From a virus: a DNA stretch of 64,000 nucleotides. The notes under the pieces were generated by a model. That model was not told the DNA's origin and searched no databases. It was given only the letters and a program-made list of their open reading frames with translations. The stretch covers positions 26,581-90,580 of the IMG/VR virus record IMGVR_UViG_3300028299_000002. One strand, given 5' to 3'. This document shows positions 8,899 through 16,764 of the stretch, in pieces. Position 1 is the stretch's first letter. Each line of letters opens with the position of its first letter. Position numbers and translations under genes: made by a program.

Positions 8899-9459
8899 TT
8901 ACAGTGTATCGATCTGCTGATCAACTTCGTCGCCGGAAAATTCACGGCTTGCTACGAACGGAACATTGACACCAATCAATCCTCGACTGCTCTGATTAAC
9001 GCCCTTACCGGTTAATTTCACACCTCTCCAGCGTTTCAATACCGTTCCATCCAAAGCAATTACATCACCAGCTGCCAACACCTTGTCGTTACCGTCCTGG
9101 TCCTTATAGGTATATCCTTCCAGTAATTTTGCATTGACATTACCGGCGCATACCATGTCAACGACATATTCTTTGTCCCTGAAATTCTGGGTATTTGGCA
9201 TCATGTCTTCCTGTGCAGGAATGAAGAAAGATTCAAAACGTCCGGCAATCGTATATTTACCGTCCGCATATTCACGGACAATCTCAACACCGTATTCCTC
9301 AACCGGTATCTGTTCAATTGTACCATCGGCATTGAATCCCGATCCACGCCCGATAGGTTTCAGTTCGGTATCGGTATTCAGGTATATGATATACCCAGCT
9401 TCTGATCCGCTAAATACCTTTAGGTATTTGCTTGTTTTTTTAAAGGCTTTGTAGTCCAT
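8899..9459 (-). CDS. Tail tube protein
   Basis: 186 aa, immediately downstream of the sheath gene. Begins MDYKAFKKTSKYLKVFSG, continues with beta-rich segments (DGTIEQIPVEEYGVEIVREYADGKYTI, in parts) and a long central loop, typical of the tube beta-barrel of contractile tails. The family stacks as hexamers to form the DNA conduit inside the sheath. Gene order sheath, tube, chaperone, tape measure is diagnostic. Length agrees with P2 gpFII and Mu gpM-like tubes. Confidence 0.8.
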   Translation of the reverse strand: MDYKAFKKTSKYLKVFSGSEAGYIIYLNTDTELKPIGRGSGFNADGTIEQIPVEEYGVEIVREYADGKYTIAGRFESFFIPAQEDMMPNTQNFRDKEYVVDMVCAGNVNAKLLEGYTYKDQDGNDKVLAAGDVIALDGTVLKRWRGVKLTGKGVNQSSRGLIGVNVPFVASREFSGDEVDQQIDTL

Positions 9460-9473
9460 TATTAATTAACTCC

Positions 9474-11363
9474 TTATACTAAGATTTGGGTTACAATACC
9501 GATATAATTCCGTTCTTTCGGTAGTTTTGCCAGCCATTTGATTGTCCATCCCTCATCTTCATCGATAATTTCATCTACCTGACCGGATGTGATGATTCCC
9601 TTGGCAACCATCGAAGAAATTGTGGCCTTTGCAAACCGGTCAACATCGGCTTCGGTCAAATTATCATTACCGACAAACTGGGATTCATAACCTTCGACCA
9701 TGATCTTTGAAGAATAATCGGAAAGATCACGCTGCATAACCAGGTAGGTTGTATTATCCAGATTCCACGGTGTGCTATTTGCCAGTAAGGTGTTCTGACC
9801 TTTGGCCCAGACATAGCCCATACCCTTTGCATGTTTCGGAATGGTGATGATCGTTGCCCCGCCGCTAATCAGTGCCACGCCAATAGCCGATTCTTCATTG
9901 TACCAGGCTTCAACCTTTGCAGCCGGTACCTTATCAAAGGTCTGATTATGAGCAACGGCATTCGCCAGTCTGTTTCCAAACAATAAAGCGGCATGAGATT
10001 TATACGATGGCAGATCATCCACACCACCAACCGCATACTGGACATCCTGACTGTTAATAGCCTTGATTTCATCCAATGCTGTCCGGTCGATATCATTATC
10101 ACCACCGCCAACAATACCGGAAATTGGTTTTCCGATTGATACCCGGCGTTCAGTGGCAAACGCTTTCAGATAGCCGTGAACGGTTGCATTATCGGTTACA
10201 GGATAAATAACCCGGATATCTTTGGCATAGACCTGTGAGAATTCCGTGAATAAATCCGGAAACAGTGCAAAAGCGTTCTGATAATCGGTAACTGTCGCAG
10301 CTGGAATTGTACCCGGCGTACTGGTTACAAATTCAGATACATAAGTACCTTCGATCTGTGCCGGTACATCCTTATCAGCCGCCGCTTCTTCACCGATCAA
10401 TAGACGGTCTTCATCATCGGCGTAATATGCCACAACTTCATCCTGGCTATACAGTACATCGGATTCCTCGATATTATCCGTATCATTCTGGAAAATCCGG
10501 GCATATTTGGTTATATCAAATCCGGCGGCTGTGGCAATCGCAGACTCCAGGGTAATTACATTGGTTACAGTATTAACACTTAACACCGTAATATCTTCGT
10601 AAGTACCGTCATTGTCCGTCAAAATGTAGTCCTGACCGGCACTGATCCCATCAACACTCTGAACACTGATCTGGGTATCGGCTAAGGTTACATTGGCCTC
10701 TAAAAATTGACTGTTTTTCGGTGGAGTAGTCATAATCACACAGCCAACTGCGGCACCGGCAATCAGCAATGTTGCGGTTGCGGCGGATGTTACACCTTCA
10801 ATAGCCTCAGCTCCAATTATAACCGCACTGGTTGTCCGGATAACCATGTGAGTAGCATCGGGTTTAGAAATAACGGTACCGGTTTTCAGTCCCGTAGCAG
10901 TATCGGCAACGGTTTCGCCCAATATGAAGTTGGTAGATGCTCCGACACCCAATGTCCGGTTATGTACACCGTCGATTTCAATTGAATGATCATTGGCATG
11001 TGCCCCATAGTCCCGGACCGTAAATGTTACGGTATCAACCGGCGTTTCGTCCAATACAGTGAGTTCCGGTTGCGTAGAGGGATTTATACCAACGCAAAAA
11101 CAGGCTGACATCCCCATTTTCTTTGCATATTCAAATGCTTCGGCAATTTCGCTATTCTTGCCATAATAGTCCCATATATCGGACAGTTTTGAAAATCCGA
11201 CAAACGGATCATCATCGGTATATGGTTTTCCCTGGTCCTGTTTCCCCATGATCAAACCAACCTGAAAATCGGGTATGGCCGCACCAGCGCCGGAAACAAC
11301 TTTTATTTCCCCGAATGCCCCAGGGAAATAATTGATTCTCCCATTAAAATAAAATCCTGCCAT
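9474..11363 (-). CDS. Contractile tail sheath protein
   Basis: 629 aa with a good ribosome site (AAGGAGC) before MAGFYF. The N-terminal part has the sheath-like start GRINYFPGAFGEIKVVSG and later VGLIMGKQDQGKPYTDDDPF. The C-terminal third carries the conserved sheath core: MQRDLSDYSSKIMVEGYESQ and a terminal beta-strand/helix block ending RNYIGIVTQILV. Residues 120-330 are Thr/Val/Ala-rich and look like an inserted surface domain, which explains the length relative to 390-aa minimal sheaths. Proves a myovirus-type tail. Confidence 0.9.
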   Translation of the reverse strand: MAGFYFNGRINYFPGAFGEIKVVSGAGAAIPDFQVGLIMGKQDQGKPYTDDDPFVGFSKLSDIWDYYGKNSEIAEAFEYAKKMGMSACFCVGINPSTQPELTVLDETPVDTVTFTVRDYGAHANDHSIEIDGVHNRTLGVGASTNFILGETVADTATGLKTGTVISKPDATHMVIRTTSAVIIGAEAIEGVTSAATATLLIAGAAVGCVIMTTPPKNSQFLEANVTLADTQISVQSVDGISAGQDYILTDNDGTYEDITVLSVNTVTNVITLESAIATAAGFDITKYARIFQNDTDNIEESDVLYSQDEVVAYYADDEDRLLIGEEAAADKDVPAQIEGTYVSEFVTSTPGTIPAATVTDYQNAFALFPDLFTEFSQVYAKDIRVIYPVTDNATVHGYLKAFATERRVSIGKPISGIVGGGDNDIDRTALDEIKAINSQDVQYAVGGVDDLPSYKSHAALLFGNRLANAVAHNQTFDKVPAAKVEAWYNEESAIGVALISGGATIITIPKHAKGMGYVWAKGQNTLLANSTPWNLDNTTYLVMQRDLSDYSSKIMVEGYESQFVGNDNLTEADVDRFAKATISSMVAKGIITSGQVDEIIDEDEGWTIKWLAKLPKERNYIGIVTQILV

Positions 11364-11374
11364 AATTAGCTCCT

Positions 11375-11824
11375 TTACGTTATTACAATGTTATTGGTTA
11401 TCTTAGCACTAATAAGCCCCGTGTCCATATCCCTTATTATCAGGGCATAATACACGGTGCAATCGTGACTTATTCGTTCTCTGTCAAATCTTTTTCGCGG
11501 TAATACACTATAGATATCCGGCGTTATGATCCATATTTCTTCCGGCACTGTGTCGGTCGGCGCACCGAAAAAATATCCGTTAATATCATCATCAGTAATT
11601 GGACTCCCGATCCGACGGAATAAATACATTCTTGAATTGGATGGAATAAAATATTCTTCGCTGTTTAAATAGGTGCCATAAAGACCATAATAGCCAGCCG
11701 CTAAAGCATCATCGCTAAACAAAAAATCGGTAATATTTTCAACTTTATAGAAATCCCATCGCAGCGTACAGCCTAACGGGACATCTTTTTGTCTCAAATC
11801 CAGTAGTTTAACGGGCAATACCAT
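11375..11824 (-). CDS. Tail protein with fibronectin-like fold, paralogue of the 284-aa protein
   Basis: 149 aa. Two blocks match the N-terminal half of the 284-aa protein at 12065-12919: PLGCTLRWDF versus PLGNELKLEW, and SPITDDDINGYFFG versus AVITDEQITAYFAG. Both are followed by YYALIIRDMDTGLIS versus YYYRLLIRDTDSEELS. The pattern (buried Trp/Leu strands and a repeated IRD.D strand) fits a fibronectin type III-like domain. It lies just upstream of the sheath gene, where neck or tail-terminator proteins are common. Role unknown. Confidence 0.55.
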   Translation of the reverse strand: MVLPVKLLDLRQKDVPLGCTLRWDFYKVENITDFLFSDDALAAGYYGLYGTYLNSEEYFIPSNSRMYLFRRIGSPITDDDINGYFFGAPTDTVPEEIWIITPDIYSVLPRKRFDRERISHDCTVYYALIIRDMDTGLISAKITNNIVIT

Positions 11825-11826
11825 TT

Positions 11827-12051
11827 TTATGCCTTTTCATTGTTCATTTTTAAACACACAGCATCCCACTCCAATATTGTCCGTACAACAGTCTTGGGAA
11901 ATCCCTCATGTTCGGATTTATTGATGTAATTACACAATATATCATTCATATAAAGCGGTAGTTTCCTGGCCTTGACAAACTGCTTTATCGTAACAACTTT
12001 ATCTGTATTTATACCCGTTTTCTTTTTTGAAATGACTTTTTTCGTTGCCAT
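11827..12051 (-). CDS. Small basic protein, unknown
   Basis: 74 aa, Lys-rich N-terminus (MATKKVISKKKTG) followed by a helical part with LPLYMNDILCNYINKSEHEGFPKTVVRTILEWD. Small separation from both neighbours (2 nt downstream, 13 nt upstream), so it is co-translated with the tail genes. No family recognised. The basic N-terminus could bind nucleic acid, but nothing else supports that. Confidence 0.5.
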   Translation of the reverse strand: MATKKVISKKKTGINTDKVVTIKQFVKARKLPLYMNDILCNYINKSEHEGFPKTVVRTILEWDAVCLKMNNEKA

Positions 12052-12064
12052 GGCGCCCTCCTAT

Positions 12065-12919
12065 TTATTCGTTTGGTTGAACAACTAATTCTTGGCTATA
12101 AATAGCATTCGTAACCTGATCTTGAAATAATTCCTGAACTTCAAATTGGCAATGAACCAACATTGACGCTGCGGGTTCTATTCTGTCGTGGTTTGTTACA
12201 TCCACCGCATCTCCGCCCATGACTATTTCAATATCAAGTATATCCTCAGTCTTCATATACCGCTTGAATTGCGATTTTGAGTAGCGAAACAGGTTTGTAA
12301 ACGTGTCAATTCGCTTATGATTCGGATCTTGCCAAATGACTTCAATATTATCCTGATCAATCTGTCCCAATCCTCCGGGTATCATTTCACCCAAATACCG
12401 TTGAACTACCTGGTTCGGCGCACGAAGTACATAGATAGTTGAATTTTTTGTTGTTGGTGCTGTCCATTGACGCTTTATCTCGTACTCTTTCCATTCAGTC
12501 ATCTGGTAATTGTTTAATATCCGCTTAATGGCCGATATGACCAATTCCTTGCAATCAACTGCATCTGCCGTGAAAGTGGACGTGACAACCGCATCAACAT
12601 CTACAGTAGTGGACAGTTCTTCGCTATCTGTATCCCGAATAAGAAGCCGGTAATAATAGTGCTTCCCGGTATCCACATTCATATCAAGTATTCCGTCAAC
12701 AATTACACCATCTGAATCCGGCTCAATGTATGTAACCGGTACTTTTGTTTCTTCACCGGCGAAATAGGCAGTTATCTGTTCATCAGTGATGACCGCTATG
12801 TTTTTGAATATGTATAGGCGGTAATTAGTCGGTAAAACGGCTGGTACAACCCACTCCAGTTTTAATTCATTCCCAAGCGGATGATTAGTTGCTTTTATAC
12901 TTGTCAATGGATTAACCAT
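12065..12919 (-). CDS. Tail/neck structural protein with N-terminal fibronectin-like domain
   Basis: 284 aa. Residues 1-110 form the domain shared with the 149-aa protein at 11375-11824. Residues 120-284 look like a separate fold, with ISAIKRILNNYQMTEWKEYEI, then a run of basic and aromatic strands, ending in VTNAIYSQELVVQPNE. Its ATG overlaps the endolysin stop (TAATG). Position between lysis genes and sheath suggests a neck or tail-terminator role; not proven. Confidence 0.55.
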   Translation of the reverse strand: MVNPLTSIKATNHPLGNELKLEWVVPAVLPTNYRLYIFKNIAVITDEQITAYFAGEETKVPVTYIEPDSDGVIVDGILDMNVDTGKHYYYRLLIRDTDSEELSTTVDVDAVVTSTFTADAVDCKELVISAIKRILNNYQMTEWKEYEIKRQWTAPTTKNSTIYVLRAPNQVVQRYLGEMIPGGLGQIDQDNIEVIWQDPNHKRIDTFTNLFRYSKSQFKRYMKTEDILDIEIVMGGDAVDVTNHDRIEPAASMLVHCQFEVQELFQDQVTNAIYSQELVVQPNE

Positions 12920-13677
12920 TACGCATCCAGTTCCTTTAAACTTTTAACAAAATATTTATCGGACAGATATTCATAGGTATAATTACGAATATCTCCATGT
13001 ATCCAAGTTGGAGCAATCCGGGACGGTTCAAGAGATTTCTGATTAGTAGTCGCCCATCCAATCTGAAATATCCCAAATTCAACCATCTTATTACGAAAGG
13101 AATTACACCGTTCCATATCATCTTTTTTATCATCACCTGTTTGCATTGGGAAATCAAAATCAATGGCTTTACCAAAATGATTGGTGCTTTTACGGTCTTT
13201 TTGTCGGTTATTTTCCGTGCAGCGATATCCACAGGTCGGAAACGGGACCGGATAACCATACTTTACCGCATAAAACATACATGCCCGGAAAGCATGTAAT
13301 ATCGCCTTATGAATGCCCGGATATTCATATTGACAATATGCTTCGCACCGTGGTTTCCCTTCCAGGTAAACACCAAAATTTAAACCATTCCCAAAACCAT
13401 CACATTTACCGCAAGGACATTTCAACATCTCAAAATCAATTGGATATTCATTGGCAAAGTCAAATATTGCCCGAATAGTATTTGGTCCCACAATCCCATC
13501 AGGGGACTTATCATTCATATAATCTCGTTGGAATGCAATAACCTGTCTTTCAGTACCATGCCCATAGATACCATCCCAGACAGTACCGTTGAATCCGGCC
13601 AGACGCAGCTGTAATTCAGCTACATCTTCGCCATGGCATCCATGTTGTAATATTGATTTACCAAATATCTCATTCAT
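12919..13677 (-). CDS. Endolysin: peptidoglycan-binding domain plus M15-type peptidase
   Basis: 252 aa. Residues 10-75 are a PG_binding_1 domain (HGCHGEDVAELQLRLAGFNG, then YGHGTERQVIAFQ and DGIVGPNTIRAI). Residues 80-100 hold a Cys cluster (CPCGKCDGFG) that may bind zinc. The C-terminal half is an M15-like zinc carboxypeptidase: STNHFGKAIDFD gives the S..H...G.A.D metal ligands and WIHGD the later W.H. It should cut peptide stems of the cell wall at lysis. No signal peptide, so it needs a holin; three small membrane-protein genes follow upstream. Confidence 0.85.
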   Translation of the reverse strand: MNEIFGKSILQHGCHGEDVAELQLRLAGFNGTVWDGIYGHGTERQVIAFQRDYMNDKSPDGIVGPNTIRAIFDFANEYPIDFEMLKCPCGKCDGFGNGLNFGVYLEGKPRCEAYCQYEYPGIHKAILHAFRACMFYAVKYGYPVPFPTCGYRCTENNRQKDRKSTNHFGKAIDFDFPMQTGDDKKDDMERCNSFRNKMVEFGIFQIGWATTNQKSLEPSRIAPTWIHGDIRNYTYEYLSDKYFVKSLKELDA

Positions 13678-13681
13678 AAAA

Positions 13682-14203
13682 TCACCTAGTTATTAATGCC
13701 CCGGTTATAAATCCAGCGCCAATACCGACATAATACCACGGATTTTTATACAATGGTGTTTTATCAACGGTGGTTGTTACATGTATTGTAAAATCTCTCA
13801 ATACTGCTTCATTTTTAATTACAGAAATCGGCGGTAGAAATGCCGTAGTATGCAAATCCATAAAAAATTTGTATCTCCACGTATCGGTTGAATCTGTAAA
13901 ATGAAAGGTTGAATCTGACCAGATCGCCGGTAAATAATAATGATGAATAACCGTTGAATCCTTTAGAATCAATGAATCAACAGGTATTTTTTCAAATGTT
14001 GTGTCCTTAAAGATATTACCGAATTCTTTTACCAAAGCATCGTAATCATATAGTATCATACCTTCGGTTGCTTTTTGAATAATTGCCTGGCTGTCAACCG
14101 GCATATATAGTGTTGTTTCAACAATTTCCGGCTTTTTAGTAATCGTTAGAATAAATAATCCTGCCGCCGCCAATAATATAATTGTTTCAATATATTTTCT
14201 CAT
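13682..14203 (-). CDS. Membrane-anchored lysis-region protein, spanin-like candidate
   Basis: 173 aa with an N-terminal membrane segment (IETIILLAAAGLFILTI), an extracytoplasmic middle part with few cysteines, and a hydrophobic C-terminus (WYYVGIGAGFITGALI). It overlaps the holin candidate by 4 nt and precedes the endolysin. Topology and location fit an inner-membrane spanin or another lysis accessory. No sequence family recognised, so the call rests on topology and neighbours. Confidence 0.5.
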   Translation of the reverse strand: MRKYIETIILLAAAGLFILTITKKPEIVETTLYMPVDSQAIIQKATEGMILYDYDALVKEFGNIFKDTTFEKIPVDSLILKDSTVIHHYYLPAIWSDSTFHFTDSTDTWRYKFFMDLHTTAFLPPISVIKNEAVLRDFTIHVTTTVDKTPLYKNPWYYVGIGAGFITGALITR

Positions 14204-14415
14204 GTACTTGCCTCTGTCTTTTTTTGGATAACTTTACCAGTTACACCAATACCAATCATCAAAGAAGCCATTGCAACATGATCCGGATGTATAAAAGCGA
14301 AAATAATACCTGAGATAACTAAAATGAATGATATAAGACGTGCCATTGAATTTTCAGTATTCTGCTTAAAGAAATCACCAATATAATTAAATGCTTTTTT
14401 TACTTCTTCTTTCAT
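14200..14415 (-). CDS. Holin candidate, two membrane segments
   Basis: 71 aa from the ATG of MKEEVKKAF. A longer frame would add 11 residues overlapping the upstream gene. Charged N-terminus, then two hydrophobic segments (ARLISFILVISGIIFAFI and VAMASLMIGIGVTGKVI) separated by HPDH, and a basic tail. This is the class II-like holin topology. Adjacent to endolysin and another membrane protein. Confidence 0.6.
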   Translation of the reverse strand: MKEEVKKAFNYIGDFFKQNTENSMARLISFILVISGIIFAFIHPDHVAMASLMIGIGVTGKVIQKKTEAST

Positions 14416-14416
14416 T

Positions 14417-14701
14417 TCAATCACTTTTTGGTGTTTTATTCTCAACAACTACAAGATGTATTTCATTTACTTGTTTAATCATGTCTTTAATATCCTTGCG
14501 ATTTTCTGCGACACCTTCTTTGTTGTGGCCTATTTCTGTATCGTGTTGAGCAACTTTTTCACGAATAGGCTGAGCTGATAATGTTGTTATTAATATACCA
14601 ACGACCACACCTATTATTGCCATAAAACCACCAACAATACTTACCAATGTTGCAACTTTTAGTGTTATTGTTGATTCTGTTTTTTCTTTACCGTCAGGCA
14701 T
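14417..14701 (-). CDS. Small membrane protein with C-terminal coiled coil (lysis module)
   Basis: 94 aa from MPDGKEKTES. One strong membrane segment (VATLVSIVGGFMAIIGVVVG) followed by a charged, probably coiled-coil tail (KVAQHDTEIGHNKEGVAENRKDI). Similar topologies occur in haemolysin XhlA-type and antiholin-like proteins. A longer frame extends 71 codons upstream but overlaps the 115-aa gene and lacks a coding look there. Confidence 0.5.
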   Translation of the reverse strand: MPDGKEKTESTITLKVATLVSIVGGFMAIIGVVVGILITTLSAQPIREKVAQHDTEIGHNKEGVAENRKDIKDMIKQVNEIHLVVVENKTPKSD

Positions 14702-14729
14702 TAGACATCTCCGAATTGTAAATAATCGA

Positions 14730-15077
14730 TTATAGCAATCCCGCTTTTTCCAGTCTTGTAATAAATTCAGCCCGCGTTTCCACCGACTCGTCCCACTGAT
14801 AATCGGCCCATATATCCATATCATCTGCGGCCTGCTCTTTTTGAGTTTTACCCCAATCAATGCATCCCTGGCGATATGCCAGATATTCCTGAAATTTCTC
14901 ATCATTGGGATCAATCATGCCACGGCTGTGCACCTCTAGTTCGTTCGGCTTGCCGTCGTCTTCGCCGCTTGGACTGTACTTTTCACGTATTTTTAATTTA
15001 ATCTGCCTATCAATCTGAGAATCGATAGGAATTGCAATGTTTTGTACCTCGCTGCCAATTCTTACATACTTATACAT
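14730..15077 (-). CDS. Hypothetical acidic protein between DGR and lysis genes
   Basis: 115 aa. Starts MYKYVRIGSEVQ. Rich in acidic residues and Trp, with WADYQWDESVETRAEFITRLEKAGLL at the C-terminus, read in parts. It is 4 nt downstream of the reverse transcriptase stop. Similar short acidic proteins occur near tail-fibre genes as fibre chaperones, but I cannot assign it. Confidence 0.45.
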   Translation of the reverse strand: MYKYVRIGSEVQNIAIPIDSQIDRQIKLKIREKYSPSGEDDGKPNELEVHSRGMIDPNDEKFQEYLAYRQGCIDWGKTQKEQAADDMDIWADYQWDESVETRAEFITRLEKAGLL

Positions 15078-15081
15078 TTAT

Positions 15082-16092
15082 TTATCCTCCAATTAAAATA
15101 ATATTACCTAATATCTTATTGCGTATCCGCCAGCTGTTTGCCCATTTAGAATGTCCGATAAAACTTTGTATAGACTGGTTAATTTTATCGAAGCTAATTT
15201 TGCCTGAATTATATAATTTGCTTAGTTTTAATAAGTTTAGTTTATTTTTAATAATGCATCTTTTTCTAAGTAAACTAAATTCATAAAATTGTCTGTAACC
15301 AAGAAAATCTATTCCTTGTGATAATGGAAATAATTTGGTCTTTCCGTTAAATACAATATGAAGATCGTTATTTATATATTGTTTTATTTGTTCAAATATA
15401 TCCCATAGTTCAGATTTATTATTACCAAGTATGACAATGTCGTCCATGTATCTGACATAATACTTAATACCCAAATCCTGTTTCACAAAATAGTCAATTT
15501 CATTGAGATAAATATTAGCAAACAATTGGGATGTTAAATTTCCTATTGGAATCCCTCTATCTGATCCATCAGAATCAATTATATGGTCTATTAACCATAA
15601 TGTATCTTCACATTTGATTTTTTTACGGATTATCTGTTTTAACTGCGAATGATCTATATTATAGAAATACTTTGCTACATCACATTTCAATACATGGATA
15701 TTATCGCCAAGACTATTGATGAATTTTCTTACTCTCTGTATTCCCCGGTGTGCGCCTTTATTTAATCTACAGGCATAGGAATCAAATATAAACCCTTTAT
15801 CAAATATTGGTTCAATAACATTACACAAGGCATGTTGTACTATTCTATCTCTGAACGGCAGTGACATTATTAATCGTTTTTTGGGATCATATACATGAAA
15901 TTTTTTATATTCGCCGGTACAATAGGTTTTATTAATTAGTTCGTCTTGGATTTGGAATAGTCTGGATTCGTAATCGAACATATACTCCAATATCTCTCCA
16001 TTTTCCTTATGCCCTAGGGATGCCTTGCGATAGGCCAAATACAGGTTCTCAAATTCTGTTATTTTGTTATACAGATTGCCGTAACGTTTCAT
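15082..16092 (-). CDS. Diversity-generating retroelement reverse transcriptase
   Basis: 336 aa from the ATG of MKRYGNLYNKI. Upstream in-frame codons belong to the template repeat region and are unlikely to be translated. The palm domain shows the expected order: motif 1-2 LPFRDRIVQHAL, motif 3 VLKCDVAKYFYNIDH (first catalytic Asp), motif 4 RGIPIGNLTSQLFANIYLN, and motif 5 YVRYMDDIVILG (two catalytic Asp). IPIGNLTSQ is characteristic of DGR and related bacterial RTs. Its role is to copy the template RNA with errors at adenines. Order target, Avd, TR, RT is a standard DGR layout. Confidence 0.93.
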   Translation of the reverse strand: MKRYGNLYNKITEFENLYLAYRKASLGHKENGEILEYMFDYESRLFQIQDELINKTYCTGEYKKFHVYDPKKRLIMSLPFRDRIVQHALCNVIEPIFDKGFIFDSYACRLNKGAHRGIQRVRKFINSLGDNIHVLKCDVAKYFYNIDHSQLKQIIRKKIKCEDTLWLIDHIIDSDGSDRGIPIGNLTSQLFANIYLNEIDYFVKQDLGIKYYVRYMDDIVILGNNKSELWDIFEQIKQYINNDLHIVFNGKTKLFPLSQGIDFLGYRQFYEFSLLRKRCIIKNKLNLLKLSKLYNSGKISFDKINQSIQSFIGHSKWANSWRIRNKILGNIILIGG

Positions 16093-16270
16093 TGTGCAAT
16101 CTCCATCGGGAGTTTCATCCGTCTTAGAATTACTACCCCCGATTTTGAAGTTTCCATTTGTTTTGCCGTTGCACCGGCAATGCCGGATACTATTTTGTCG
16201 GCAAGGGCTAATATTCCTTTTGATATTGCGCTGATTACACTTCCTTGAAAATGTAATATCCGGCATTTTC

Positions 16271-16384
16271 CAAAAGCGGAACGCAAGCCGATATTGTTGT
16301 TCACATTGCTTACCAGATTATTGATGTTAAGATTGAACAAACCGGCCTTGACCCCATTATTCCAATTGCCGCCACGTAGCGGAA
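16271..16384 (-). repeat. DGR template repeat (TR)
   Basis: 114 bp between avd and RT that aligns without gaps to 16791-16904. It reads through Asn codons (AAT/AAC) at the positions that vary in the target. 21 positions differ: 18 have A in the TR coding strand (13 to G, 4 to C, 1 to T) and 3 have T changed to G. The shared 3' end (ATCGGCTTGCGTTCC...) is the likely IMH-equivalent. An ORF runs through the TR but is a by-product of its origin. Confidence 0.92.
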
Positions 16385-16399
16385 ACAGACGCTTCAACA

Positions 16400-16741
16400 T
16401 TAGCCCTTCTGAGTTTTTATCCAACCGCCAAGCATTCTACCGATTTCACTTAACTTCTCAGATAAAATCTCATATTTTTTAAACGGTATATATGCAAAAT
16501 CTTTTGCCAGCCTGACTTTGTATTGAAGCCCATTCAAATGAACATCCAATTGAAACAATTCATGCATTTTATTCCGTTTCTTATTTGCTATTATCATTAA
16601 CTCGATCATTTTATAAAAATCCTGCCGGATATCCGCCGCCAGAACATGCTTCTCACTCTTCGGAAAATACTTCAATGCAATATAGGCGTATTTTGTGGCC
16701 TCGTATGCCCGATCTAAAATTAGTAGCGTATTACATTGCAT
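16400..16741 (-). CDS. avd: DGR accessory variability determinant (Avd-like four-helix protein)
   Basis: 113 aa, all helical and basic, with ILDRAYEATKYAYIALKYFP, then HVLAADIRQDFYKMIELM and KLSEIGRMLGGW. This spacing of four helices and the R.LGGW end are typical of Avd/bAvd (S23-like four-helix) proteins. Avd pentamers bind the RT and template RNA and are needed for mutagenic copying. It lies between target gene and TR as in classic DGRs. Confidence 0.85.
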   Translation of the reverse strand: MQCNTLLILDRAYEATKYAYIALKYFPKSEKHVLAADIRQDFYKMIELMIIANKKRNKMHELFQLDVHLNGLQYKVRLAKDFAYIPFKKYEILSEKLSEIGRMLGGWIKTQKG

Positions 16742-16764
16742 TTGCGATATTCCCTTTCAGATTA

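Noticed and set aside
16089-16424. 111-codon ORF across the DGR template repeat
   Set aside because: It overlaps avd and the TR and reads as a copy of the target's end. It is a by-product of the TR sequence; the TR acts as RNA.
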